Positions 44,260-53,645 of a stretch of 64,000 bases of DNA are shown here, piece by piece. Location: positions 41,129 through 105,128 of the forward strand of contig PBAY01000011.1 of NCBI GenBank assembly GCA_002717655.1. The letters run 5' to 3'. The DNA comes from Phycisphaerae bacterium (GTDB lineage: Bacteria; Planctomycetota; Phycisphaerae; Phycisphaerales; SM1A02). The number at the start of each line of letters is the position of its first letter. Position 1 is the stretch's first letter. Below the pieces are notes generated by a model, which made no database searches, was not told the origin of the DNA, and was given only the letters and a program-made list of their open reading frames with translations. The position numbers and the translations under genes were made by a program.

Positions 44260-46302
44260 ATGATCAAATTATGCCTGTACGGCCTTGCGATTCCGTTGAT
44301 GACCGCAGTCGCGGCTGCTGAAACACACACCATTGTCGTCGATGAGACATCGATCACGCCCGATACGCTGGAGGTCGCCCCAGGTGACACCATCTTCTTT
44401 GACTCGGTCTGCGCAACGACCGTCTCAACGGGTATTCCATGTCTGTTTGATGGCCTGCTTTCCGGTACCAGCTATCCGCCCTTCTGCGGAGATTTTCAGT
44501 GGGATATTCCAGCACTCCCCTCGATCGAACTTCCAATCTTCGCCAGAGGCTTCAGTGAAGACTGCAATGACAACCGCACCGCGGTCATCACAATCATCAA
44601 TGGAGCCACCATTACGGTCCCCGGCGACTACGCGACGATCGGCGACGCCATCGCCGCAGCAGCATCCGGTGACCGTATCCAGATCGCAGCGGGCGTCTAT
44701 TTCGAGCATGACCTCCTGATCGACAAGACCATCACGCTGCAAGGTGAAACCAATCCCGATGGAAGCCCCGGCGTCAAGATCGATGCCCAGCAGCAAGGCC
44801 GTGTCCTGGAACTGGTCGGCGGTGGACCGGCACCAGGTGAACCAGGACTGAGCATTCTGGACAATCTGATCATCACTGGTGGCGATGTCGACGGCAACGG
44901 TGGCGGTGTATTTATCAACAACTGCAGCCCCATCTTCCGCAACTGCATCATCGTCGAGAATACCTGCACCGGTATGGGCGGCGGCGTCCATGCCCGACGA
45001 GCTGCGGAAGGATCGCCGTGGATCAATGCACGACCCACGTTCGCCAACTCCACAATCAGAGACAATCAATCGGTCGATGGCGGGGGTCTGTATTTCCATG
45101 GCGATGAATTCGAAAGCGGCTGCAATCCAGAACTCTTCAACTGCCTCATCATCGACAACATGGCCAGCGACGGCATCGGTGGCGTGCATCATGTCGGCGG
45201 CGGTGAGACGTTGATCGAAAACTCGATCATCTGCGGCAACTACCCCGGCCAGTACGCTGGAAACATCGATGTAGAAGACGACTCATGCACCTTGTCCCAG
45301 TGCCTCGACAATGATGGTGATGGCATCGTCGATGATTGCGAAGGCGGAGATGAAGACGGAATCCTGAATGTTCCGACTGAATATCCCACCCTGCCGTTGG
45401 CCTGGCTCGAAGTTTCCGATGGTGACACGATTGCCATTGCTGCAGGCAACTACTTGATCAATGAAGTAGACGAGCTTCGACTTGAGGACATGTCGGTATC
45501 GATCATCGGAGAAACGAATCCGGACGGAACACCGGCTGTCATCCTTGATGCCCTGAACTTCGACAACTTCTTCTACATGGCCCTCCTCGGCCAGAGTACA
45601 GGAGAAGCTTCAATCGAAAATATCCATTTCAAGCGATTCGGAAGCGGCCTGGGTGTCGGGCAACCTGTCGGAACAGTTCGGAACTGCATCATCGAGGACT
45701 GCTATGGCCAGACCTCCGGCTTGTACCTGTACAACTTCCAGGGAACCGTGGAGAACTGCCGGATCAGCAACAGTTACGGCTACGCCTTCTTTGGCGGCGT
45801 TGGCCTGTTTGATGATCCGAATTCGCCTGCCAGCAACGTGACGCTGATTGACTGTGTGATCGAAGGCAATTCTGGAACTGGGCCATTCGGAAGTGGCGGT
45901 TACGGCGGAGTGTACTGCGACAACGGAACTTCCCCGGATGCATCACTTCAATTCATTGGATGCACCATCAGGAACAACAATGGCGGTACAGGGGGCATCA
46001 AGATTCTTCCGAACTGGACCGTGACACTGACGGACACCGCAGTCTGTCAGAATTCCACACCTGAGCAGATCGTCGGACCGTGGGAAGACCTCGGCGGCAA
46101 TACCGTTGCCCAGGAGTGTCCGACCGAATGCCCCGGCGACTTCGACGGCAATGGAGACGTTGGCGTGGATGATCTGCTGCTGCTCCTTGGCGAATACGGA
46201 AATGACTGCAGTACTGGCTGTGACAGTGACCTCGATGGCAACGGCCTGGTCGATGTCGATGACCTGCTGGAACTGCTGAGCTATTACGGAAACGATTGCT
46301 GA
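44260..46302 (+). CDS. Secreted right-handed beta-helix protein with dockerin
   Basis: The 680-residue product has a signal peptide (to A-A-A-E), a short cupredoxin-like beta segment (I-V-V-D-E-T-S-I-T-P with G-D-T-I-F-F), then two stretches of right-handed parallel beta-helix repeats. Each stretch begins with a pectate-lyase-like entry (Y-A-T-I-G-D-A-I-A-A-A and T-L-P-L-A-W-L-E-V-S-D-G-D-T-I) and has many N-C-x-I-x-x-N and G-G-G-V coils. A thrombospondin-type calcium loop (D-N-D-G-D-G-I-V-D) separates them. The tail is a dockerin pair ending G-N-D-C. Folds of this kind bind or cleave polysaccharides, but no catalytic residue is obvious. The next gene starts 33 bases after the stop. Confidence 0.87.
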   Translation: MIKLCLYGLAIPLMTAVAAAETHTIVVDETSITPDTLEVAPGDTIFFDSVCATTVSTGIPCLFDGLLSGTSYPPFCGDFQWDIPALPSIELPIFARGFSEDCNDNRTAVITIINGATITVPGDYATIGDAIAAAASGDRIQIAAGVYFEHDLLIDKTITLQGETNPDGSPGVKIDAQQQGRVLELVGGGPAPGEPGLSILDNLIITGGDVDGNGGGVFINNCSPIFRNCIIVENTCTGMGGGVHARRAAEGSPWINARPTFANSTIRDNQSVDGGGLYFHGDEFESGCNPELFNCLIIDNMASDGIGGVHHVGGGETLIENSIICGNYPGQYAGNIDVEDDSCTLSQCLDNDGDGIVDDCEGGDEDGILNVPTEYPTLPLAWLEVSDGDTIAIAAGNYLINEVDELRLEDMSVSIIGETNPDGTPAVILDALNFDNFFYMALLGQSTGEASIENIHFKRFGSGLGVGQPVGTVRNCIIEDCYGQTSGLYLYNFQGTVENCRISNSYGYAFFGGVGLFDDPNSPASNVTLIDCVIEGNSGTGPFGSGGYGGVYCDNGTSPDASLQFIGCTIRNNNGGTGGIKILPNWTVTLTDTAVCQNSTPEQIVGPWEDLGGNTVAQECPTECPGDFDGNGDVGVDDLLLLLGEYGNDCSTGCDSDLDGNGLVDVDDLLELLSYYGNDC

Positions 46303-46334
46303 TTCTTCTAGACCCATTCTGGGGAGAACATTCC

Positions 46335-49238
46335 ATGCGTGCCTTCTGCGCCTTTGCTCTGACTGCTGTTGCGGCATCCGCCTTGACCATCGCGTCAACC
46401 AATGCTGAACTTGCCAGCAACAAGCCTGTTTCACCTGATGTCGTCGAAGATATCCACCACATGGATGTCAGCAGAATCGCCGTTCAGATCAACATGGCTG
46501 AACCTGCGCCGGAGGTACTGCTGCATGATGCCTTTGGTCATGGCGAAGTGGAACTTCAACAGCTTGCCGTTGAAGACTGGTTCTTCATCGAAGTTCCTGC
46601 AGCCAGGCGATCTGAAGCAGTGATTCGAGATGCCGTGAGCATGCTGGCGACCCGTGACGGCGTTGCCATGGCCACGCCGGTGTACCTCAGCAACGAAGGA
46701 TCACCGGGCATGCCGACCTCGACTCTGCTGGTTCGATTTCAGGAAGATCTCCTGCCACAACAGGCCAACGTCCTGTTGGCAGGACGCGGACTCCAGCCGG
46801 TCACTGAACTGGCCTGGCCCACCTTCCCCGGCCTGTACGCGGTCACTTCCTCCAGCCGGAATGGACTGGATGTCATGCAGGCCGCCAGCGATCTGGCAAA
46901 GCATCCCGCAGTCCGTCATGCCGAGGTGGACATGCTCTTCCAGGGCAAGAGCACTGGATTCGGATATCCCAATGATCCGGGCTTCGAATCCTGCTGGGGA
47001 CTGCACAACGACGGAACCTACGGTACCGCCGATGCAGACATGGACATTCTGGAAGCATGGGCCACGACAACCGGAGATTCATCGATCGAAGTCCTGATCA
47101 TGGATACCGGCGTGCAGCAGGATCACCCCGATATCAATCAGAATCCCGGCGTCAACTTCACCAATGATTCAGGCGATGGTGGTCCAGAAAACAACTGCGA
47201 TAAACACGGCACTCCCGTTGCAGGCTGCGTGTCCGCCATCCTGAACAACAATCTCCTCATGACTGGCGCAGCTCCGGGATGCAAGAGCGTTTCCGCCCGC
47301 TGCTTCTCCTCCGACTGGTTCTGTTCGGGCGGCTGGTGGAGTCAATACAGCCATACGGTCAGCGCCTTGGATTATGCCGTGGTAAACGACATCGAGATCA
47401 CCAACAACAGCAACCTGTATGGAGGTTGGCGGTCATTCACCATCGATGAGGCCTATGAAGCTTCAAGAGAAGCCGGCGTCGTACACTTTGCGTCGGCCGG
47501 CAACACCGGCGACTGGTACTTTGGCTATCCCGCTTCATTGCCGTCCGTCGTATCGGTTTCTGCACTCGACCAATACGGCAACTTTGCAGCGTGGAGCTCA
47601 TACTGCCCCGGAATCACACTCTGTGCCCCAGGCCAGTGGATCCTCAGTACGGACCGTACCGGAACGGATGGCTACACCGACGAAGACTACGCCTATGTCG
47701 ATGGCACCTCCTTTGCCTCGCCTTATGCCGCAGCGGTTGCGGCGCTCGTCCTTTCCGAGCGACCCGAACTGTCTCCTCAGGAAGTTGAAAACATCCTGAA
47801 GGCCTCCGCCGTGGACTATGGCGACCCTGGGACGGACCTGCTCTATGGCTGGGGTGTCGTCAATGCGAACAACGCACTAGGTGAAGTACTGACACCAGAG
47901 ACTCATGAGGTGTGCCCGAGCGGCTGTACGTACAGCTCACTGCAGGATGCAATCGATGCCGCCTCCAATGGTGACACGATTCTGGTCGGTCCAGGTGTCT
48001 ATACAGGTGCCCCGCTCACTCCCGCTGTGATGCAGACCAACGGCAAACAACTCATCATCCAGTCCACCAATGGTGCTGAAGAAACCTTCATCGATGGTGA
48101 AGGCGTCCGTCGCGGTCTCCTCTGCGAAAAAGGCGAGCCAATTGATACGGTGATCGATGGCTTCACCTTCCAAAATGGACAGGCAGTCGATTACGACTTT
48201 GGTGATGGCGTCCTGTGGAATTTCGGCGGCGCCATCTGTTGCGTCAGCGCGTCTTCCCCACGGATTACCAACTGCGTACTCGAAAACAGTCGTGCCGAAT
48301 GGGGCGGTGGAATCTACGGATATGTCTCTGACTTCAGATTGGAGAACTGCACGATCCGAGGCAACACGGCGGATTCCTATGGAGGCGGCCTGTATGTCGC
48401 GGTCGACTGCCGCAGCGTGATCAACGACTGCCTCTTCACGGACAACACCGCAGACATCGGCGGTGGCGCCCTGGGCTGCTACAGCAATGATGAGCCGGTC
48501 TTCAACAACTGCGTGTTCACCTCCAACAGCGCGTTGATCGGCGGAGGGGTCGGATTCATCGAAGACTCATCCCTGCCGATCTTCAACGGATGCCTGTTCG
48601 AACAGAATTCCGCAGGTTCGTTCGGAGGTGCGTTGTATGTGTCCACGGCAAGAGCAGAGATGTATGACTGCGAGTTCAAGGATAACTCAGCTTCAAATGG
48701 AGGCGTGCTGTGGACCGAGTCATCCAATATCGAGATTGAAAACACCCTGGCCAGCGACAACGTCGCCACTTCGGGAAATGGTGGCGTGATCTGCCTGACG
48801 AGCAACAGTGGCGGAATGATGAGAGGGTCCACATTCCTGGAGAATTCGGCTGACGTCTACGGAGGCGCGATATCCCTGACAACCGCCAATCTGACCATTC
48901 AGGAATCAACGATCTCATTGAACACCGCCGGCAATGACGGCGGAGCTCTTCATGTCAACAATGGAGGCTTGTTCCTCCAGAACACGATTGTCTGCGGCAA
49001 TTCGGCTGAGCAGATTGCCGGTACCGGCTGGGCCGATCAGGGCGGCAACACGATTGAAGACGACTGCGAAAGCTGCACGGGAGATATCGACGGCAACGGC
49101 CTGGTTGGAATCGATGACCTGCTGTCACTGCTGAACTACTGGGGCATGGTCAACAGCATCGCTGATCTCAACGAGGATGGAACCACCGACATCAAGGACC
49201 TCCTGATTCTCATCGGAGCCTGGGGATTTTGCGAGTAA
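46335..49238 (+). CDS. Subtilisin-like serine protease with beta-helix domain and dockerin
   Basis: The 967-residue product has a signal peptide, a pro-region of about 190 residues with inhibitor-like repeats, and an S8 peptidase domain. The triad is visible in I-M-D-T-G-V-Q-Q-D-H (Asp), H-G-T-P-V-A-G (His) and G-T-S-F-A-S-P-Y-A-A-A-V (Ser). It is followed by a right-handed beta-helix (Y-S-S-L-Q-D-A-I-D-A-A-S-N-G-D-T-I entry, then many N-C-x-F/I-x-x-N and G-G-A coils) and a dockerin pair ending W-G-F-C-E. GGGGAG eight bases before the ATG at 46335 fixes the start; the frame overlaps the previous gene only if extended. The protease likely works outside the cell, with the beta-helix as substrate or surface binder (inference). 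Confidence 0.92.
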   Translation: MRAFCAFALTAVAASALTIASTNAELASNKPVSPDVVEDIHHMDVSRIAVQINMAEPAPEVLLHDAFGHGEVELQQLAVEDWFFIEVPAARRSEAVIRDAVSMLATRDGVAMATPVYLSNEGSPGMPTSTLLVRFQEDLLPQQANVLLAGRGLQPVTELAWPTFPGLYAVTSSSRNGLDVMQAASDLAKHPAVRHAEVDMLFQGKSTGFGYPNDPGFESCWGLHNDGTYGTADADMDILEAWATTTGDSSIEVLIMDTGVQQDHPDINQNPGVNFTNDSGDGGPENNCDKHGTPVAGCVSAILNNNLLMTGAAPGCKSVSARCFSSDWFCSGGWWSQYSHTVSALDYAVVNDIEITNNSNLYGGWRSFTIDEAYEASREAGVVHFASAGNTGDWYFGYPASLPSVVSVSALDQYGNFAAWSSYCPGITLCAPGQWILSTDRTGTDGYTDEDYAYVDGTSFASPYAAAVAALVLSERPELSPQEVENILKASAVDYGDPGTDLLYGWGVVNANNALGEVLTPETHEVCPSGCTYSSLQDAIDAASNGDTILVGPGVYTGAPLTPAVMQTNGKQLIIQSTNGAEETFIDGEGVRRGLLCEKGEPIDTVIDGFTFQNGQAVDYDFGDGVLWNFGGAICCVSASSPRITNCVLENSRAEWGGGIYGYVSDFRLENCTIRGNTADSYGGGLYVAVDCRSVINDCLFTDNTADIGGGALGCYSNDEPVFNNCVFTSNSALIGGGVGFIEDSSLPIFNGCLFEQNSAGSFGGALYVSTARAEMYDCEFKDNSASNGGVLWTESSNIEIENTLASDNVATSGNGGVICLTSNSGGMMRGSTFLENSADVYGGAISLTTANLTIQESTISLNTAGNDGGALHVNNGGLFLQNTIVCGNSAEQIAGTGWADQGGNTIEDDCESCTGDIDGNGLVGIDDLLSLLNYWGMVNSIADLNEDGTTDIKDLLILIGAWGFCE

Positions 49239-49260
49239 GGACAAAGATCAGGTAACGAAT

Positions 49261-52104
49261 CTAGTCCAGACTTGAAACCCAATCTGTGATCATCTGCGCA
49301 TGCCCCGCCGGCTGCTCGTTATCGCCAATGCGGATCGTGTAGATTCCCCCATCCAGATCAAGGGCATAGTTGATCTCATTCTTGTCCAGCAGACGACCGG
49401 TTTCAACCAGAGGGCCAAGCTTGATTTCGGATCCGACAAGAGAGATTTCACGCATGTACTCCTTGTCATCACTAATCATTCGCAAGCCGAAAAGACCCCC
49501 GCCCTCGTTCGACCAGCCCAACGCCTCCACGGTACCAGTGGAAACCATCAAGACTCTGCCTAAACCCTTGTCCGAATATCTTGCAACGTAGGCTTCCGAC
49601 TGCCCTGAGATAGTACTGATGTATGCCAGCATGCTGCCGTCAGGGCTCCATGCCGCCGCCATGTAACCAGCCCCTTCGCCGATCAGAACTCGAATTCGTG
49701 CCTCACGATCCAGCGAAACAACTTCAAGCGCCCCCGTCTGACCACCGAACTTCGAGCGTGTGTACAACAACTCGGGCCTTCTGGAGTTCACCGCCAGTGG
49801 CTTCAACTGTTCAAGTTCGGAATGCATGATTTCATCGAGATCACCTGAACCGGATGGATCAAAGGTGACGATCGTCGTACGTCTGCTTGGACTCGAGGTA
49901 TGAGTCATCGCGGCTGCAATATCTCCAGTGGACGACAGAATCGGCGAAAAGACATCACGATCACTGACTGAAATGAATGAACGAAGTCTCGGTGGATCAA
50001 GTGATCCCTTGGCCAGACTCCACATCCCATCCGACTCATCAGTCGTCGTAACAAGAATGGTCTCGCCATCACCGGATATTGCTATCCCTTCCTCGAAGGC
50101 GCCTTTGCTGAATGGGAGCAGAACTGATTCCCCATCCTTGGGGTACTGCCAGAGCCTGCGTTCGGAACCCTGCACTCCACCAGGCAGATAGACGATCGTT
50201 CCATCATCACTGAGATCGAAGACGGCGCCTGACCAGGTATTCGGGGCTCGAAGCCCTGAGAGCACCGGACGTTCCTGACCGGTTGTCGTCCGACCTGCAC
50301 GGTCGTATCCAATTTCAAAGACCGTCGCCCCTCGAGTGAACAACAGACTGTCAGGGGACGCGATCTTGGCCTCTGACGTACGACTGACGATGAGGCCGGT
50401 GCTGCCGGTGTTCACATCTGCCCAATGCACTTCCTGAAGGTAACGGCCATCAGCGTAACGATCGGTTCCCAGCAGAATCGTATTTTCATCAATGGCATCA
50501 AGTACGCGGATGACTCGCTGTGTCTCCTTGAACACCAGCGGTATCTGAGTCGTCTCGGAACCCGTTCTGGCATTGATGTGCAGGAGCGTATTAGGCGTAT
50601 CAGTCACGGCGACAATCGTGTCCACATTCAACCAGCAGAAGCCTCGCGGGATGCTCTGAACCGTATCGTCGGCCTGTATCCCCATCGTCGACTGCAGAAC
50701 CGTACCGATCTGGACCGGTGGAACGACTGCAGGAAGATCCAATCGCATCATCGCCATTGGACGGCTGGGATTGTCCGGCATGACCATGAAGATCAACGCC
50801 TTTCCATCAGGCGAAAAATGTCCTACCTCGGTACCTCTGGATGAGGAGACGAGGACTGTTTCAAAGCTGTCCATGTTTCGAAGATGGAGATAGCCGAGGA
50901 GACCGGCCTTGGCAGAAGTCCTCGCACTGGCCTCCGGCTTGGCGGTATGCATGGCGAGCGTACGCCCATCCGGCGATACCTGGACACCAAGCAGTTCAAA
51001 TCCCTCCGGAGCAAGAATCGAGACAGCATCTGGAGTACGCACTTCAGAGGGTATTTGATCCGATACGACCGTAACGCCACTGGAACTGCTGCCAAACCAA
51101 TAGGCGATCACGGCCACACACACAAGCAGGGCCACGCAAATGAATCCCACAACTACTCGGCTCTTGTTCGACTTCCTTGGAACTGCAGGAACCCCTGTGT
51201 CTCCCTGGTTCCGCGATTCCTGAATGATTTCAAGTTCGTTGCGAACATCAGTAGCTGTCTGCCAACGCCTGTCGGGGTCCTTCGCCAGACATCGGTGGAC
51301 GATACGATCAAGGGCTGCTGGCACTTGATCATTCAACTGCATCATCTGCAAGGGGTCATCCTTGAGGATGCTTGAGAGGCGGGACAGCGTGGTCTCTCCC
51401 TCGAATGGCGAGGCACCTGTAGCCATTTCATAGAGAACCACGCCCAATGCAAAGACATCGGTTGAGGCCGAAATCTGCTGGCCCTGGGCCTGTTCAGGCG
51501 ACATGTAATGCACGGTACCGAGAATACGACCTTCAACCGTTGCATGCTGAACCTGGGTCTCCGCCTCATCGGGATCCAGATCCTCTACCACCGGGCCCGC
51601 AAGCTTGGCGAGACCAAAATCAAGAACCGTGATCTTCCCCTTGGGGCCAACGATGATATTTTCCGGTTTGATGTCGCGATGAACGATTCCCTGCTTGTGA
51701 GCAGCAGAAAGCGCATCCGCGATCGGGATCGCCAACTCAAGCACACGATCCACCGAGATGTTTCTTTCCGATTTGAGGATCGCAGAGAGTGTGATACCTG
51801 CCACGAGTTCCATGGTGATGAGTGTCATGCCCTCGATCGACTCGATGGAATAGATGGTGACAATGCTCGGATGCTTGAGGGCGGCCAACGCCTTGGCCTC
51901 TCGTTCAAACCGCGCGCGACGAGCTTCATCCTGTACGACTTCAGGGCGAAGCAGCTTGATGGCAATGACACGATCAAGCCGAGTGTCGATCGCCTCGTAG
52001 ACCTCACCCATGCCGCCACGACCAAGGAGTCGTTTCAACTGATACGGCCCGAGCGTTCGCCCCACCTGTCCTTCAGCGCCCTGAGGTGATTTGGAATCAG
52101 TCAT
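49261..52104 (-). CDS. Transmembrane Ser/Thr protein kinase with TolB/WD40-like sensor domain
   Basis: The 947-residue protein has a PknB-type kinase domain (about 18-290): L-G-R-G-G-M-G-E-V-Y, A-I-K-L-L, I-V-H-R-D-I-K-P-E-N (near 140), D-F-G-L-A-K and M-S-P-E-Q. A transmembrane helix lies at about 318-340, and about 600 residues outside the membrane carry repeated beta-blade motifs such as V-S-P-D-G-R-T-L-A-M, F-S-P-D-G-K-A-L-I-F and W-S-P-D-G-S-M-L-A-Y. This is a TolB/WD40-like propeller that may bind a ligand. It lies tail to tail with the subtilase gene and divergent from the small secreted protein gene. No sigma factor is adjacent, unlike the kinase at 34895. Confidence 0.92.
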   Translation of the reverse strand: MTDSKSPQGAEGQVGRTLGPYQLKRLLGRGGMGEVYEAIDTRLDRVIAIKLLRPEVVQDEARRARFEREAKALAALKHPSIVTIYSIESIEGMTLITMELVAGITLSAILKSERNISVDRVLELAIPIADALSAAHKQGIVHRDIKPENIIVGPKGKITVLDFGLAKLAGPVVEDLDPDEAETQVQHATVEGRILGTVHYMSPEQAQGQQISASTDVFALGVVLYEMATGASPFEGETTLSRLSSILKDDPLQMMQLNDQVPAALDRIVHRCLAKDPDRRWQTATDVRNELEIIQESRNQGDTGVPAVPRKSNKSRVVVGFICVALLVCVAVIAYWFGSSSSGVTVVSDQIPSEVRTPDAVSILAPEGFELLGVQVSPDGRTLAMHTAKPEASARTSAKAGLLGYLHLRNMDSFETVLVSSSRGTEVGHFSPDGKALIFMVMPDNPSRPMAMMRLDLPAVVPPVQIGTVLQSTMGIQADDTVQSIPRGFCWLNVDTIVAVTDTPNTLLHINARTGSETTQIPLVFKETQRVIRVLDAIDENTILLGTDRYADGRYLQEVHWADVNTGSTGLIVSRTSEAKIASPDSLLFTRGATVFEIGYDRAGRTTTGQERPVLSGLRAPNTWSGAVFDLSDDGTIVYLPGGVQGSERRLWQYPKDGESVLLPFSKGAFEEGIAISGDGETILVTTTDESDGMWSLAKGSLDPPRLRSFISVSDRDVFSPILSSTGDIAAAMTHTSSPSRRTTIVTFDPSGSGDLDEIMHSELEQLKPLAVNSRRPELLYTRSKFGGQTGALEVVSLDREARIRVLIGEGAGYMAAAWSPDGSMLAYISTISGQSEAYVARYSDKGLGRVLMVSTGTVEALGWSNEGGGLFGLRMISDDKEYMREISLVGSEIKLGPLVETGRLLDKNEINYALDLDGGIYTIRIGDNEQPAGHAQMITDWVSSLD

Positions 52105-52287
52105 TGGCTTGTGTTTCGTCCAGATTCATGGGTGCAGACCCCTTCCACAACCAGAAATGCAACTGCATATGGAGGCAAGCGATACACGCCTCCAGTCTAT
52201 CAAAAAGGAAAGCCTCGACATCTTCCGCCAAAGGACATCGGACAAGCAGAGCCTTATCAAATCGGTAGAATCAAGCACACACTTGAA

Positions 52288-52304
52288 TTGAGCAATTTAC
52301 TCAA
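52288..52304. repeat. Short inverted repeat before the small secreted protein gene
   Basis: TTGAG (52288-52292) and CTCAA (52300-52304) flank a seven-base AT-rich centre. The palindrome lies 22 bases before the ATG at 52327, in the likely leader or promoter region, and could be an operator. It is short enough to occur by chance. Confidence 0.3.
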
Positions 52305-52326
52305 CATCTACACGAAGGAGGCACGC

Positions 52327-52839
52327 ATGATTCGTCTGATTTCCTTGATCACACTCGCCTTGTTCCTCTGCACCATGGCGAACGCGGCCCCACCCACTGC
52401 ATCGACCTGGTGGCAGGCGATGGATCGGTACACCGGGGAATTTCAGATGTTTGACGAGGCCTTTCGAGAACCGACCATCAGCTTCAAGAACAATTGGGTA
52501 GAACCAAGAAAACTGCAGCATTACTCATCCCAATCCATGGGCAATACCCCACGCTCAAACATGACCGGATCCGTCTTCTGGAATGACAAGACAAATCGGA
52601 TTGAATGGAATGAAATCCAGTACTCCGAGGACAAGGGCAGGGTCGCGAGCACAGGCTTCTGCATCAATGCGACGCCGAACACCATGACCTGGATCGTGAC
52701 TTCATTCGGTGAAGATGGATTCATACGCCAATTCTCGATGGTGGACACCTTCACGGAAGATGGCCTTGAACGCTCGGTCAATCTGCTTCGAGGCAAGGAA
52801 CTGGAAGCCAAGATCTACAGGTGGACTCGTGTCAAATAG
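52327..52839 (+). CDS. Small secreted protein of unknown function
   Basis: The 170-residue product has a clear signal peptide ending N-A-A-P and a beta-rich domain with repeated turns (T-G-S-V-F-W-N, W-N-E-I-Q-Y-S, V-A-S-T-G-F-C-I-N). The order of strands recalls small calycin/DUF1579-like barrels in which a fluid ligand or lipid may sit, but I do not assign a family. The ATG at 52327 is fixed by a perfect AAGGAGG five bases upstream (52315-52321), the best ribosome site in the window. The frame is open further upstream but without support. A terminator follows its stop. It is divergent from the kinase gene at 49261-52104. Confidence 0.8.
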   Translation: MIRLISLITLALFLCTMANAAPPTASTWWQAMDRYTGEFQMFDEAFREPTISFKNNWVEPRKLQHYSSQSMGNTPRSNMTGSVFWNDKTNRIEWNEIQYSEDKGRVASTGFCINATPNTMTWIVTSFGEDGFIRQFSMVDTFTEDGLERSVNLLRGKELEAKIYRWTRVK

Positions 52840-52870
52840 AGACCGTGCACTGCAACTGATCTAAAAATGA

Positions 52871-52898
52871 CAACACCCCCGAATTCACGGGGGTGTTG
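52871..52898. terminator. Bidirectional rho-independent terminator
   Basis: A perfect ten-base-pair stem (CAACACCCCC with its complement, eight-base loop) lies between two converging genes. The plus strand continues CTTTAAA, the minus strand TCATTTTTAG. It can end both the 52327-52839 and the 53445-52915 transcripts. Confidence 0.8.
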
Positions 52899-52914
52899 CT
52901 TTAAATCGAAATGC

Positions 52915-53445
52915 CTACGAACTTGAAACAATCTCGATCTGGGCAAGTTCTTCCTTGATCTGAACGGCCCAGTTGACCACTCGTGATTCAGTGAGATCCG
53001 GCTGCTGATCCTCATCAATGGCAAGTCCGCAGAACTTGCCGTCGATCAACGCATCAGAAATCTCGAAATCATGACCTTCAGTGGAAGTGAACCCGATGTC
53101 GCCTCGAGCCCCACGTTCAATGAGCTTGCGGTAGAGAATGCCCATGGCATCCTGATAGGTATCCCGGTATGAGCTCTGATCACCCAGCCCGAACATCGTC
53201 ACGATGAGATCAAGGTCTACGGAGTCGAGATCCTCATATAAATCCGCCCATCCATATTCCAACTGGCCAATATCCCAGGTCGGGATGCCGCAGATCAGGA
53301 GATCCCACTTATTGAGATCCTTGGCTTCCACCAGACAGACATCAACGAGTTCGACTTCAAATTCCGGCTTCATTTGCTCGATGATGGACTCGGCGACATT
53401 TTCAGTATTACCCAGAAGGGTTCCGTAGATCAATGCAACTCGCAT
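52915..53445 (-). CDS. Flavodoxin
   Basis: The 176-residue protein is a flavodoxin, a small FMN electron carrier that can replace ferredoxin under low iron. The phosphate loop reads Y-G-T-L-L-G-N-T-E-N-V near its start (the usual T-x-T-G-N-T, with L-L in place of the common middle residues). The loops P-T-W-D-I-G-Q-L-E-Y-G-W-A-D and F-G-L-G-D-Q-S-S-Y carry the flavin-stacking Trp and Tyr. Length and the long insert fit long-chain flavodoxins. No partner reductase lies next to it. The upstream 200 bases are AT-rich and may hold its regulation, but no clear operator for iron control was seen. The call is firm. Confidence 0.94.
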   Translation of the reverse strand: MRVALIYGTLLGNTENVAESIIEQMKPEFEVELVDVCLVEAKDLNKWDLLICGIPTWDIGQLEYGWADLYEDLDSVDLDLIVTMFGLGDQSSYRDTYQDAMGILYRKLIERGARGDIGFTSTEGHDFEISDALIDGKFCGLAIDEDQQPDLTESRVVNWAVQIKEELAQIEIVSSS

Positions 53446-53645
53446 GATGATTCAAACTCCGTTTTACTCTCCCGACAAGTAAGAGAGGGAAGGAATTTTA
53501 ATCAGAACGAACAGTTAAATCCACTTCAGGGAGTCTAGAAACGATCGCTTTGGGTTAATAATTTCTGAACCGAAAGCTGCGGTTTCCAGCAAATTGAAAA
53601 TGGACGATATGCCCGAAAACGAGAAACACACCATCGGTCACGAGC

